From positions 1 through 27,808 of the IMG/VR virus record IMGVR_UViG_3300047477_000011: a DNA stretch of 27,808 nucleotides; one strand, 5' to 3'. The notes under the pieces are model-generated. The model was not told the origin of the DNA and made no database searches. It saw only the letters and a program-made list of their open reading frames with translations. A program made the position numbers and the translations under genes. Below are positions 1 to 7,602 of the stretch, one piece after another (position 1 is the stretch's first letter; the number at the start of each line of letters is the position of its first letter). This DNA is from a virus.

Positions 1-3000
1 GTACTATGTATTCCTTCAGTATCAGGAGTCCTGGTGCTTACAATACTACCTATTTTTACTTTTGATTTTGTATCGTCAGTTATCTGAGCTCTTTTTGCTT
101 TTAAATTATTTTTAGATTTTTCAGTAGGATTTGGTAAGTTTCCTTTTGAATCAACCTTTGTAGGCTGTATAATATTTACATCTTCTTCAGTAATAACCTC
201 TCCACTAGCAATCTTTCCAGAAATAGTATTCATAAAATCAATTACTTCTTTATCAGTAAATTCTTTTAATCCTACTAACTTGGCTAATTTATCTAACCAC
301 TCCTTAATTATATTCTTAGCTGGTTGGCTAAGGCTAGAGAAGTTTTCTGCTAAGTATCCTACAAGCTCAGCTAGTTTTTCTTCGTTCCAAAGATCACTTT
401 CAGCATCATATCCATTCTCTACAAAGTCTTGTAATTTAGCCTTCATATCAGCAGGTAATACTTTTTCAATAGCAGCCATCATAGCAGCAGTTACTCTTTT
501 AGCTTCTGGATCAGTCTTAACTATGTTTAAAAGTATAGCATGAAAAACCTCGTGAGCTACAGTCCTACCATTAGCTCTGTTTGGGTTGATATGAATCTTA
601 CCGCCAACAAAAGCGCCTCCGCTATTTTCGTCAGCTCCTTCATTAATCGCAGCTTTGTATTCAGCTTCTGTATTGTAAAGAATTATACCAGTACCAGGTA
701 ATATTCTAGATAATGCTGTTTTTGCTTTTTGAACTAACGAAGGTAAATCATTTGACTTTTCACTCTCATCAATTACTTCTTGCACAGTATTTGCCTCTGT
801 AGTCAAAGCCTTTGCCTGACCAACAAAACTATCTCTATAAGCCATAGCCTCGTCATAATCCTCAAAAGTTTTCTCCTCTATATCTAATTCGTTATTAGGG
901 TCATAAACCATAGCAACAACATCAGGAGTACCGTGCTTCTCTTTATTATAACCATCAGGAACTCCATACTCCAAACTAAAAGGGACTCTAGAAACTATTC
1001 TGAATCCTGCCTTCTCATATTGTTTTGTAAGATATCCATCAAAGTTATCTAACTTAATACCTCCGGCCTCTACAGCTTTATTCAATAAGTCCTGAGCAAC
1101 TCCCTTAGCTTTAGATGTTAATTTTTTAAATAATCCAGCTATGTCACCATCAGGTTTAACTAATGCAGATCCGTCAGCAGTGTCTATAATAGTTCCTTTA
1201 GCGGCATCTTCAGGAGATACCTCACTAACTGACCAATATGTTTCAGGATCAGATTCTTTTGTTTTAGCTAACTCTTCAACGTATGCTTGAGGTGTAATTT
1301 CTGTAGTAGTCTCTTGTGTAACTTCGATAGCAGGAGCTTCTATAACAACTTCATTTGTAGTCTGATTCTCAGCGGATTCAACTTCTTCATTAGTTTGCTC
1401 TTTAGAATTTCTATAGTTTTCTAAAGCTCTTTTTTCTATTTCAGTATCGCTTATAACTACTTCTTTACCTTCTAACTCTGGATTAGCTACTATTTTTTCA
1501 GCTGTCAACTCATTAGCAGCTTGTTCCTTTAACTTAGCTTTTTCCTCTTTAGATATTGTAGTTAATTCATTATAACTACCGTTAAGTATTCCATTTCTAT
1601 TTTGTTCTTGATAATCAAATTCAGCTTTTAATTCTTTTATTTTATCATTCTTTATCTCTCTTGAAAAATTAGAATTATAAACTTCATTATATTTTTCCTT
1701 TAATTCCTTTTGCTTTTGGTTTATATCTAACAAAGCAGATTTTTCTCTTACAGATAAATTAACTCCCTTATTAGCATTGCTAGCAACAACATCAAAGGCC
1801 TGATTATTTAAAGAATTCATCTTCTTGTATAAATCAGCTGTTTCAGATTCTGTTAGTAGTGGATTACTATCAATTTCAGATTTTATTTTTTGTATTTGAT
1901 TCATTAAAGATTGAACCTCTTTTATACTCTTAGTATCTGAATATAATTTTGATTGAGCTACAGCAAAACCTAAACCTCCTCCAATAACAGACATAGATCC
2001 GCCCATGCCAGTACCAGCAAAAAATGACTCAGATCTTTGTTCGTTCTTATCGAAGTCAGTTTTAACAATACCTAATAATTCTTCGTCAACTACAAACTGA
2101 CCCTCAGTAGTTACTAATTCAGTAGTACCTTCTAAGCCAGCATTATAAGAAAACTTACCTATAGAGTTTAACGTAGTTTTAAATAAACTATCCTTAAATA
2201 ATTTTCTAGAAGCGGAAGAAGCTGCGGAAACAGTTCTTTCTAAATCCTTAAGTATCCTTGCTGTACCTAATTGCTCAGGGATAAATTCAGCTCCAGCATA
2301 TAGCCATCCGGCAGCTAATTTTTCTCCGTCAGAATAAATTCTACCAAATGGTTTTTTAGCTTCATCTTCTAATTCTTTTATTTTTTGACCTCCAGAAGAC
2401 ATAGATACAAGAGCTGTACCAGCTGGACCTCCTAAATAAATTGTACCAAGTATAGGAATTTGTTCAGAACCTAATTGAGTTGCATATGATCCTAAATCAG
2501 ACCAACTATTTAGTTTAGTTGCTTTATATCTATAAAATGGAGATGTAAGGTCTTCACCTTCTTGCATAACATCAGATGCAGAGTCAGAAAGTAATTGGCC
2601 TAGTACTGGATTTATTCCTGTTCTGTTCTGCTTAAGAGTTTCTCCGGCTAACTTCGTAGCTCCTCCAGCTATTGTTTTTAATCCTCCATAAAATAAACTT
2701 GCGCTTTTCTCAAAATCATTATAGTTATATTTAAATAATTCTAATTTCTCTTGATCATCATTAGCTAATTTTAAAAGGCTATCGTAGTTTTTTGACAAAT
2801 GATCCAGACCATCAGCCGCTTTTTTAGCCTTCTCTAATAAAGAGTTGTACTTATTTATTTGTTCTGGAGTTGGATTTTTCTTGTCAACTTTTTTAGAGTA
2901 TTCTTCAAACTGAGATATTTGAGATTTAAATACCTCAGCACTAGCGACTTTCTCTCTTAATATATCGTTACTTCTAAGTTGGTTTAGTTTTAACTCTTTC

Positions 3001-3761
3001 CAAATACCTTCTCTATCGTATCCTCTAGGTAGATATCCGTCTATTAATGAGTGTAGTTGATCTTGCTCGTCATTCTTTAAGAATATCTCCTTAGCCTTTT
3101 TATTTATCTCTTGTTCTGTTATTTTAATTTCAGGTGCTTTTTGACCTTTAGGAACATTTAATTCAGCTTGTTTTTCTTCTATAAGTAATTTTCTAGCAGC
3201 TTCTTTTTCTGCTTGTAAAGGTCTATAATCTCCTATTTTAAAATCTTTATCTCCGCCTAATTGCTCGTTAATAAAGTTTAATGGAGTACCTACAAATGTA
3301 TTATATGACTTTTTTAAACCTTCCTTTACTCCATCAATAAATTGAAATTGATCAACTTCATCATTATATCTTTCTAGAGATTTTTGAGGATTTATATTTT
3401 TTAACGCATAGTCATAAGCGTCATTTGCTACTTGCAGACTTTTATTTACTGGAGTATAGTTTTCAGTTGGTTTTATTAATCCAGAATCAAATGCATTAGC
3501 ACTACCAATTAATCCTGATGATCCTTTAGGCGTACTTCCACTTGAAGAACCCGATGCCGGTTGAGGTATCTGTTTGTCTATAACCAACGAAGTATACGCA
3601 TCCTTCGGTTGTGAGTTTGATCCCCATACTTCTTCTTGAGAAGTAGGCTGAGAAGTTACTTTTTTTTTTACTTCAGAATAACCACTTAAATCTAAATTTA
3701 ATTTTTTTCCTTCTTTGTATCCACTTAAATCTAAGTTTAATTTCTTTTTAGGATCTGGCAT
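1..3761 (-). CDS. Giant polyvalent internal virion protein with zincin metallopeptidase motif (C-terminus beyond window)
   Basis: The frame opens at the ATG at 3761-3759, one base after the stop of the preceding gene, and stays open to base 1, so at least 1253 residues are visible and the C-terminus is missing. The N-terminus has a 13-residue tandem repeat with core KKLNLDLSGY. Residues about 150-430 are charged and helical. Gly/Ala-rich hydrophobic stretches lie near residues 430-455 and 575-605. A segment at about 890-955 contains QYEKAGF and ends in PDVVAMVYDP, which resembles a GNAT-like domain of phage polyvalent proteins. HEVFH at residues 1070-1074, inside GRTVAHEVFHAI, is a zincin HExxH motif. 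An acidic stretch ending EEKLAELVGYF follows it and may supply the third ligand. Last gene of the ejection-protein operon. Family knowledge suggests a protein packed in the head and delivered into the host; the protease target is unknown. No RNA polymerase motif is seen in the visible part. Confidence 0.8.
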   Translation of the reverse strand, partial: MPDPKKKLNLDLSGYKEGKKLNLDLSGYSEVKKKVTSQPTSQEEVWGSNSQPKDAYTSLVIDKQIPQPASGSSSGSTPKGSSGLIGSANAFDSGLIKPTENYTPVNKSLQVANDAYDYALKNINPQKSLERYNDEVDQFQFIDGVKEGLKKSYNTFVGTPLNFINEQLGGDKDFKIGDYRPLQAEKEAARKLLIEEKQAELNVPKGQKAPEIKITEQEINKKAKEIFLKNDEQDQLHSLIDGYLPRGYDREGIWKELKLNQLRSNDILREKVASAEVFKSQISQFEEYSKKVDKKNPTPEQINKYNSLLEKAKKAADGLDHLSKNYDSLLKLANDDQEKLELFKYNYNDFEKSASLFYGGLKTIAGGATKLAGETLKQNRTGINPVLGQLLSDSASDVMQEGEDLTSPFYRYKATKLNSWSDLGSYATQLGSEQIPILGTIYLGGPAGTALVSMSSGGQKIKELEDEAKKPFGRIYSDGEKLAAGWLYAGAEFIPEQLGTARILKDLERTVSAASSASRKLFKDSLFKTTLNSIGKFSYNAGLEGTTELVTTEGQFVVDEELLGIVKTDFDKNEQRSESFFAGTGMGGSMSVIGGGLGFAVAQSKLYSDTKSIKEVQSLMNQIQKIKSEIDSNPLLTESETADLYKKMNSLNNQAFDVVASNANKGVNLSVREKSALLDINQKQKELKEKYNEVYNSNFSREIKNDKIKELKAEFDYQEQNRNGILNGSYNELTTISKEEKAKLKEQAANELTAEKIVANPELEGKEVVISDTEIEKRALENYRNSKEQTNEEVESAENQTTNEVVIEAPAIEVTQETTTEITPQAYVEELAKTKESDPETYWSVSEVSPEDAAKGTIIDTADGSALVKPDGDIAGLFKKLTSKAKGVAQDLLNKAVEAGGIKLDNFDGYLTKQYEKAGFRIVSRVPFSLEYGVPDGYNKEKHGTPDVVAMVYDPNNELDIEEKTFEDYDEAMAYRDSFVGQAKALTTEANTVQEVIDESEKSNDLPSLVQKAKTALSRILPGTGIILYNTEAEYKAAINEGADENSGGAFVGGKIHINPNRANGRTVAHEVFHAILLNIVKTDPEAKRVTAAMMAAIEKVLPADMKAKLQDFVENGYDAESDLWNEEKLAELVGYLAENFSSLSQPAKNIIKEWLDKLAKLVGLKEFTDKEVIDFMNTISGKIASGEVITEEDVNIIQPTKVDSKGNLPNPTEKSKNNLKAKRAQITDDTKSKVKIGSIVSTRTPDTEGIHS
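3682..3750 (-). repeat. Tandem 39-base coding repeat at the start of the giant gene
   Basis: Two direct copies with a 39-base period begin at 3682 and 3721 on the plus strand, both starting ccacttaaatctaa. They are well conserved over about the first 28 bases and encode two copies of KKLNLDLSGY, each followed by a short divergent linker. The period is a whole number of codons, so the duplication kept the frame. Confidence 0.85.
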
Positions 3762-3762
3762 A

Positions 3763-5247
3763 TTATTTGTTTTTTAAAGCTTCTATAATTTGTTCTCTTG
3801 TAGCTCCTGGATTTTTTCCCATTAAATATTTAATCTCACTATCAGTATATTTCTTAGCTGATTGGCTGCTTGGATTATTGAATAAAGATTTAGCTTCTGC
3901 TAAACTTGAAATCCTATTACCTGTATTTGGATTAATTAAGTAATTGATTCTTTTTTTAAATTCAATATTATTTTCAGAATATCTTTTAGATACAGTTTTA
4001 CCTGTTATAGCACCAGGTTCTCCACCTATTGAATAAACATCCTCACCAGTTCCAGTAACTACATCAACAAACAATTTACCATTAGAATCTACTCCCCAAG
4101 TAGGTATGTTTTCTGTTTTAGGTCCTATTCTAATGTTAACTCCAGACATAGGTATATAAGCCCCTTTATTATTTGGTAAAACCTCTATACCGGATGCAAA
4201 TTGATTTTTACCCGGTTTATTTTTATTGTCATCATCACCTCCACCTCTTGGTGCCGGTGGTCTATATGTATTTTCTTCTTGCTTAAGCGTACTGTTTACT
4301 TGTTGAAGTATGTTTTCTTTAATGACATTCTTAGCAGCTTCCTCTTGCTCTTTAGTAAGCACGGGAGTATTCATTCCAGTAGAAGAATCCTTTTGCATTA
4401 ATATTTTATCTTTACTAGCTTGCTTCGGATCGTCTACTAAATTATAATTACCTACCTGACCTAAAATAGTAGTCATCTTATAAGGATTTGAAGCAATAAT
4501 AGTAGCTGTGTTTTCTAGCCAATCTCCAAAACCAGGACGCTTGCTCGCGTCTTCAATAGTCCATATTCCTCCTGCGGGTGGCTTACTTAGAATTTCTTGA
4601 AACTTACCAAGATCCTTAGTATAAGGAGCTATTTCTTTAGGAATATCAACCTTGCCAATAAATGTAGATCCGTTGGTCTTTATCCATGCAGGTGGTTGCA
4701 AGCTAGACTGATCTATCTTTCCATCCTTTAATGTACCAATATACCCTCTACCAGTTAATGGGTCAACATAAAATTCTTTGTTACTTAAATCTAAAGCTTC
4801 TCCCTTTTGTTTTTGATTATACTCGTCTATAATTGATGTCTGTCCTTTACCTAACAAGTCCATATACTTTTCATAATCAGACTGTAAGGTTTTAACAACA
4901 TCATTAATATCTGTAAAAGACTGCTTCATATTTTGCTTAATCTCAGCAAATTGTTTACCGCTTATTTTGTTAGATTTACGTAATTTTTCCGCTTCTAAAA
5001 TCATAGGTTTTGATTGATAGACGGCATTAGTTATAAAACCATTCAAACCTTGGTTTTGACCTAGAGATATTTTGTTTATTGAGTTATATAACTCATTAGT
5101 ATCTTTTCTTTCCTGTTCCCTTTTAGCCTCTCTAGTAGCTTCTTGCTGAACTAAAGTATCCCTAACATCGTTGATAACTGTAGACCAATCTAGCGTTGGG
5201 TTAGCCTTAGTTTCGGCTGGATTTACATATCCTAAGTATTCTGCCAT
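3763..5247 (-). CDS. Probable internal virion (ejection) protein, 494 aa
   Basis: Not assigned to a named family. The N-terminus (AEYLGYVNP, then TLDWSTVINDV) followed by a charged helical region at about 30-135 is a layout I associate with internal virion proteins of Bacteroidota podoviruses. The middle looks globular (about 150-290). A low-complexity hinge at about 335-355 contains PPAPRGGGDDDNKNKP. A beta-rich part and a short helical C-terminus follow. There is no signal peptide or membrane segment. It begins 2 bases after the 261-aa gene stops and ends 1 base before the giant gene starts, so the three are probably translated from one message. Its place downstream of the muzzle and beside the giant protein suggests it is packed in the capsid or tail lumen. 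The function is inferred from context only. Confidence 0.75.
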   Translation of the reverse strand: MAEYLGYVNPAETKANPTLDWSTVINDVRDTLVQQEATREAKREQERKDTNELYNSINKISLGQNQGLNGFITNAVYQSKPMILEAEKLRKSNKISGKQFAEIKQNMKQSFTDINDVVKTLQSDYEKYMDLLGKGQTSIIDEYNQKQKGEALDLSNKEFYVDPLTGRGYIGTLKDGKIDQSSLQPPAWIKTNGSTFIGKVDIPKEIAPYTKDLGKFQEILSKPPAGGIWTIEDASKRPGFGDWLENTATIIASNPYKMTTILGQVGNYNLVDDPKQASKDKILMQKDSSTGMNTPVLTKEQEEAAKNVIKENILQQVNSTLKQEENTYRPPAPRGGGDDDNKNKPGKNQFASGIEVLPNNKGAYIPMSGVNIRIGPKTENIPTWGVDSNGKLFVDVVTGTGEDVYSIGGEPGAITGKTVSKRYSENNIEFKKRINYLINPNTGNRISSLAEAKSLFNNPSSQSAKKYTDSEIKYLMGKNPGATREQIIEALKNK

Positions 5248-5249
5248 AA

Positions 5250-6035
5250 TTAAAGTCTCTTAGGGTTAAATGAGAATTGAGGTAATGAATTTTGTATAGG
5301 AGATATTGTACTTACAGCGGCGAATGGATTAAATGCGCTCTGTCCAATTACAGAAGGTTGTTGATACTTCATATACTTATTAAAAACATCAGATCCAGTA
5401 CCATTAGTAATACTAGTAGTATCAGAATACTCAGGAATTAATCCTCCTAGTCCTTTTATTAAATCACCTCCAGCACCTATTGCTTTTTGTTGAGCCTGTA
5501 GTTTAGCCATTTGAGCTGCTGCCGAAGCCTCTTGAGCCCCTGCTAATCTTTGACCTTCCATAATAGCTAACTGATCAGCTGTCTGTCCTGCCTCTTGAGC
5601 CTGTAACTTACCTATATTAAATAAGTCTTGACCTAAAGCATCTCTAGTCTTAGCTTCTTGATCAGCCGCAACAGCCTGTACTTTACCAACACCACCTAAT
5701 AGTAATCTTGGATCGCCCTCTTGAAGTGCCGACATAGCTTGTTGTTGTTGAGCTGTAGTCTCTCTAAACTCTCTATCGTATGCTTGCATAGGAACTTGTA
5801 GCCCTTCAAAAAAGTTTTGACTTAACAATCGTTCCTGTTCAGCTGCTGACTTTTCTACTTGTCTATCAGCTGCTCTTTGTAGTTCTTTTTGTTTACTAGC
5901 TTCAACCAAACTCATTCCGATGTTAGCTGCTCCAAGTCCTAAAGATACCCATGGCATTGCTGCCGATGCGGCTCCAGCTAAACCTCCGCCTGTACTTGCT
6001 GCTGCTCCAGTAGCTCCTGCTGCTCCTTGTCCCAT
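5250..6035 (-). CDS. Probable internal virion / DNA-ejection protein, Ala/Gln-rich, 261 aa
   Basis: The N-terminus is very rich in Ala and Gly and holds a hydrophobic stretch at about 18-45 (MPWVSLGLGAANIGMSLVEA) that could act as a membrane-active helix. Residues about 48-190 are a long Ala/Gln/Glu-rich helical or coiled-coil region. A Gly-rich stretch (GAGGDLIKGLGGLIP) near 187-200 and a polar C-terminus follow. This layout is typical of small podovirus internal proteins that help carry DNA across the envelope, but I see no diagnostic motif. It follows the GNAT-like gene by 2 bases and precedes the 494-aa gene by 2 bases. Base composition is a little richer in GC than its neighbours because of the Ala codons. 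Alternative: a structural protein of the tail tip. Confidence 0.75.
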   Translation of the reverse strand: MGQGAAGATGAAASTGGGLAGAASAAMPWVSLGLGAANIGMSLVEASKQKELQRAADRQVEKSAAEQERLLSQNFFEGLQVPMQAYDREFRETTAQQQQAMSALQEGDPRLLLGGVGKVQAVAADQEAKTRDALGQDLFNIGKLQAQEAGQTADQLAIMEGQRLAGAQEASAAAQMAKLQAQQKAIGAGGDLIKGLGGLIPEYSDTTSITNGTGSDVFNKYMKYQQPSVIGQSAFNPFAAVSTISPIQNSLPQFSFNPKRL

Positions 6036-6037
6036 AA

Positions 6038-6433
6038 CTATATATTTTTTATGTATTCGTTAACGTTATCTCCAGACATTAAATATCCGTTATCTTCGAA
6101 TATTTTCTTTAGTACAGGAGTCTTACTTACAGTCATTATAAACTTACGTCCAGACTGTTTTAAATATTGTTCTGTAAACTTTACTAAGTAATCTAAGGAT
6201 CCAGAACGTAACACCTTAGTGCTATTTTTATTTCCTGTTATAAATCCAACCCAACACACGTCAGAATCGCTTAAATAAACAGGTATTGCATATAAATCTA
6301 TTCCTTTATTACTCACTACAAATATGTTGTTTGGAAGAGCATCAATACTCATTACTGGAAATTTCCAGTCTGTCCACCACTTACATAATGTGTCGTAAAA
6401 ATCATGTTTATTCTCTATTCTACAGGAAAACAT
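6038..6433 (-). CDS. GNAT-like acetyltransferase-fold protein, 131 aa
   Basis: The pattern fits a small GNAT-type fold: a central beta region (IDLYAIPVYLSDSD, then VCWVGFITGN), a helix (SGSLDYLVKFTEQYLKQSG), a strand (KFIMTVSKTP) and a C-terminal segment (LKKIFEDNGYLMSGD) that matches the common 'lyeknGF' end of GNATs. The classical Q/RxxGxG/A acetyl-CoA loop is not obvious, so activity is uncertain. Small proteins of this kind are often found among phage tail and ejection genes. The start at 6433 is supported by a promoter element only 8 bases upstream, which would give a very short leader. First gene of the ejection-protein transcription unit; the 261-aa gene starts 2 bases after its stop. 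Confidence 0.7.
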   Translation of the reverse strand: MFSCRIENKHDFYDTLCKWWTDWKFPVMSIDALPNNIFVVSNKGIDLYAIPVYLSDSDVCWVGFITGNKNSTKVLRSGSLDYLVKFTEQYLKQSGRKFIMTVSKTPVLKKIFEDNGYLMSGDNVNEYIKNI

Positions 6434-6441
6434 TTTTTTTA

Positions 6442-6449
6442 CAAAGATA
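6442..6449 (-). promoter_or_regulatory. Bacteroidota-type promoter -7 element before the ejection genes
   Basis: On the minus strand the bases read TATCTTTG followed by T, an exact match to the Bacteroidota TAnnTTTG -7 consensus. It ends 8 bases before the ATG at 6433, so the message would be nearly leaderless. No clear -33 TTTG element is seen about 19 bases upstream, where the sequence is T-rich. The element overlaps the short gap after the 248-aa gene (stop at 6456). A 15-base string around it (plus strand tttttacaaagataa) is identical at 14527-14541. Confidence 0.6.
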
Positions 6450-6455
6450 ACAAAA

Positions 6456-7202
6456 TTATGGGTAACTTTTAAAAATGCTGCTTCCTACCGAAAACAATTC
6501 AACTCTTGACGTACTATCATTCTCTAATTCAAACTGCATATAGTATCCTCTAGCTCCATACGACTCCGCTGTGCTATTCTTTAAACATAAGACATAGTCA
6601 GATATTAACGGAATATTTCCTCCTGTTACAGATGTGTTTATGGTAATTGAATTACTTGACACAGATGTAATAGGTCCTAACTTCATAAGGGCTCCAGCAT
6701 TATTCTTGTAAGCAATGTCTCCAACATTTATGATACTTCCGATACCAAAACTAAACGTCATTACTACCGCGGCAGGATTAACTGAATTTACAGATGACAC
6801 TCCGCCTATTCCCTGAGCTGATCTCATTGATAGATTAGTATCTGACTCGTATCTTCTTATGTATCCGAAGTAGTCTCCTTCCTTTAATGTAAAATAAGAT
6901 GGACTAATGAAGCCTGTGTCCAAATCAGTAACAACATTACAGTTCCAAGAATCGTCGCTATTTAACGATACGGTCTTAAAGTTCTTTACCGTTCCGTTTT
7001 CTACATTGAACACACTAGTTATCTTAGAGTTATACTGAACCCCATAGAAGTTATTTCTAACTTCATTGGAGTTGTGTCTGTATAAGTTTCCGTTCTTAAA
7101 TGTATAGAAATAAGAGTTCATACCAATCATTTTTTCTGGTATAAAAGAGAAGAACGATGTCCATCCTTTTGAGTCTTCGCTAAATGATAGTGTATATGCC
7201 AT
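6456..7202 (-). CDS. Conserved tail protein (possible tail hub), 248 aa
   Basis: The N-terminal part (GWTSFFSFIPEKMIGMN, YTFKNGNLYRHN, NNFYGVQYNSKITSVFN) is a pattern I recognise as recurring in tail proteins of crAss-like and other Bacteroidota podoviruses, where it sits next to the large muzzle protein. The rest is beta-rich with many Ser, Asn and Val residues. There is no catalytic motif, signal peptide or membrane segment. It follows the 119-aa gene by 15 bases; that gap is A/T-rich (repeated TAA/ATAA, no Shine-Dalgarno), typical of Bacteroidota initiation regions. Its stop lies just before the promoter of the next unit. A tail hub or nozzle component is inferred from resemblance and position; the exact place in the virion is unknown. 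Confidence 0.8.
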   Translation of the reverse strand: MAYTLSFSEDSKGWTSFFSFIPEKMIGMNSYFYTFKNGNLYRHNSNEVRNNFYGVQYNSKITSVFNVENGTVKNFKTVSLNSDDSWNCNVVTDLDTGFISPSYFTLKEGDYFGYIRRYESDTNLSMRSAQGIGGVSSVNSVNPAAVVMTFSFGIGSIINVGDIAYKNNAGALMKLGPITSVSSNSITINTSVTGGNIPLISDYVLCLKNSTAESYGARGYYMQFELENDSTSRVELFSVGSSIFKSYP

Positions 7203-7217
7203 TTTATTTATTTATTA

Positions 7218-7577
7218 TTAAACACAAGGAGCACATCCTGCTATTGATACTATTGAAGAGGCTTCAAAGTTTACAGGATATCCTAACCAAATTTGATTTA
7301 TGGTAGTTTCTACACCTAAATTATTTATATAAGTAACTGAACCTCCACCTGGATGCACTGGATCATCTAATTCCCAGTATCCATCATAACAATAAGCTGT
7401 AGTAGGTATTGTACAGCTAGCTATAGCTGTTAATAACCCCTCAAACTGTTGTCTATAATTTCCTCCGAAAGAATAATATCCGTCAGGAGCTTTTGTTGTT
7501 AATGCAGTATCAGTCCATACAGCTGTTGCCGTAGAGAAGTCTGCTGTGTCTATGTAGTATGTTGAACTTGTTGCCAT
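7218..7577 (-). CDS. Small tail/adhesion-type protein, 119 aa
   Basis: Contains YYIDTADFSTATAVWTDTAL followed by TTKAPDGYYSFGG, a signature I associate with C-terminal modules of Bacteroidota phage tail proteins. Further on are a Cys pair near AYCYDGYWELDD and a C-terminal CAPCV. In other phages this signature often follows a 'Y.LCYD...AC' segment in one chain. Here the LCYD segments are in the C-terminal part of the upstream 1765-aa protein and this module is a separate gene. The gene follows that protein after a 25-base A/T-rich spacer. No known enzyme motif; probably a structural or receptor-contact protein of the tail. Confidence 0.7.
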   Translation of the reverse strand: MATSSTYYIDTADFSTATAVWTDTALTTKAPDGYYSFGGNYRQQFEGLLTAIASCTIPTTAYCYDGYWELDDPVHPGGGSVTYINNLGVETTINQIWLGYPVNFEASSIVSIAGCAPCV

Positions 7578-7602
7578 ATTTTATTATTTTATTATTTTTT
7601 TA

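Noticed and set aside
1-3761. Virion RNA polymerase in the giant protein
   Set aside because: crAss-like phages carry such an enzyme, but no DxDGD-like catalytic motif is visible in the part present here.
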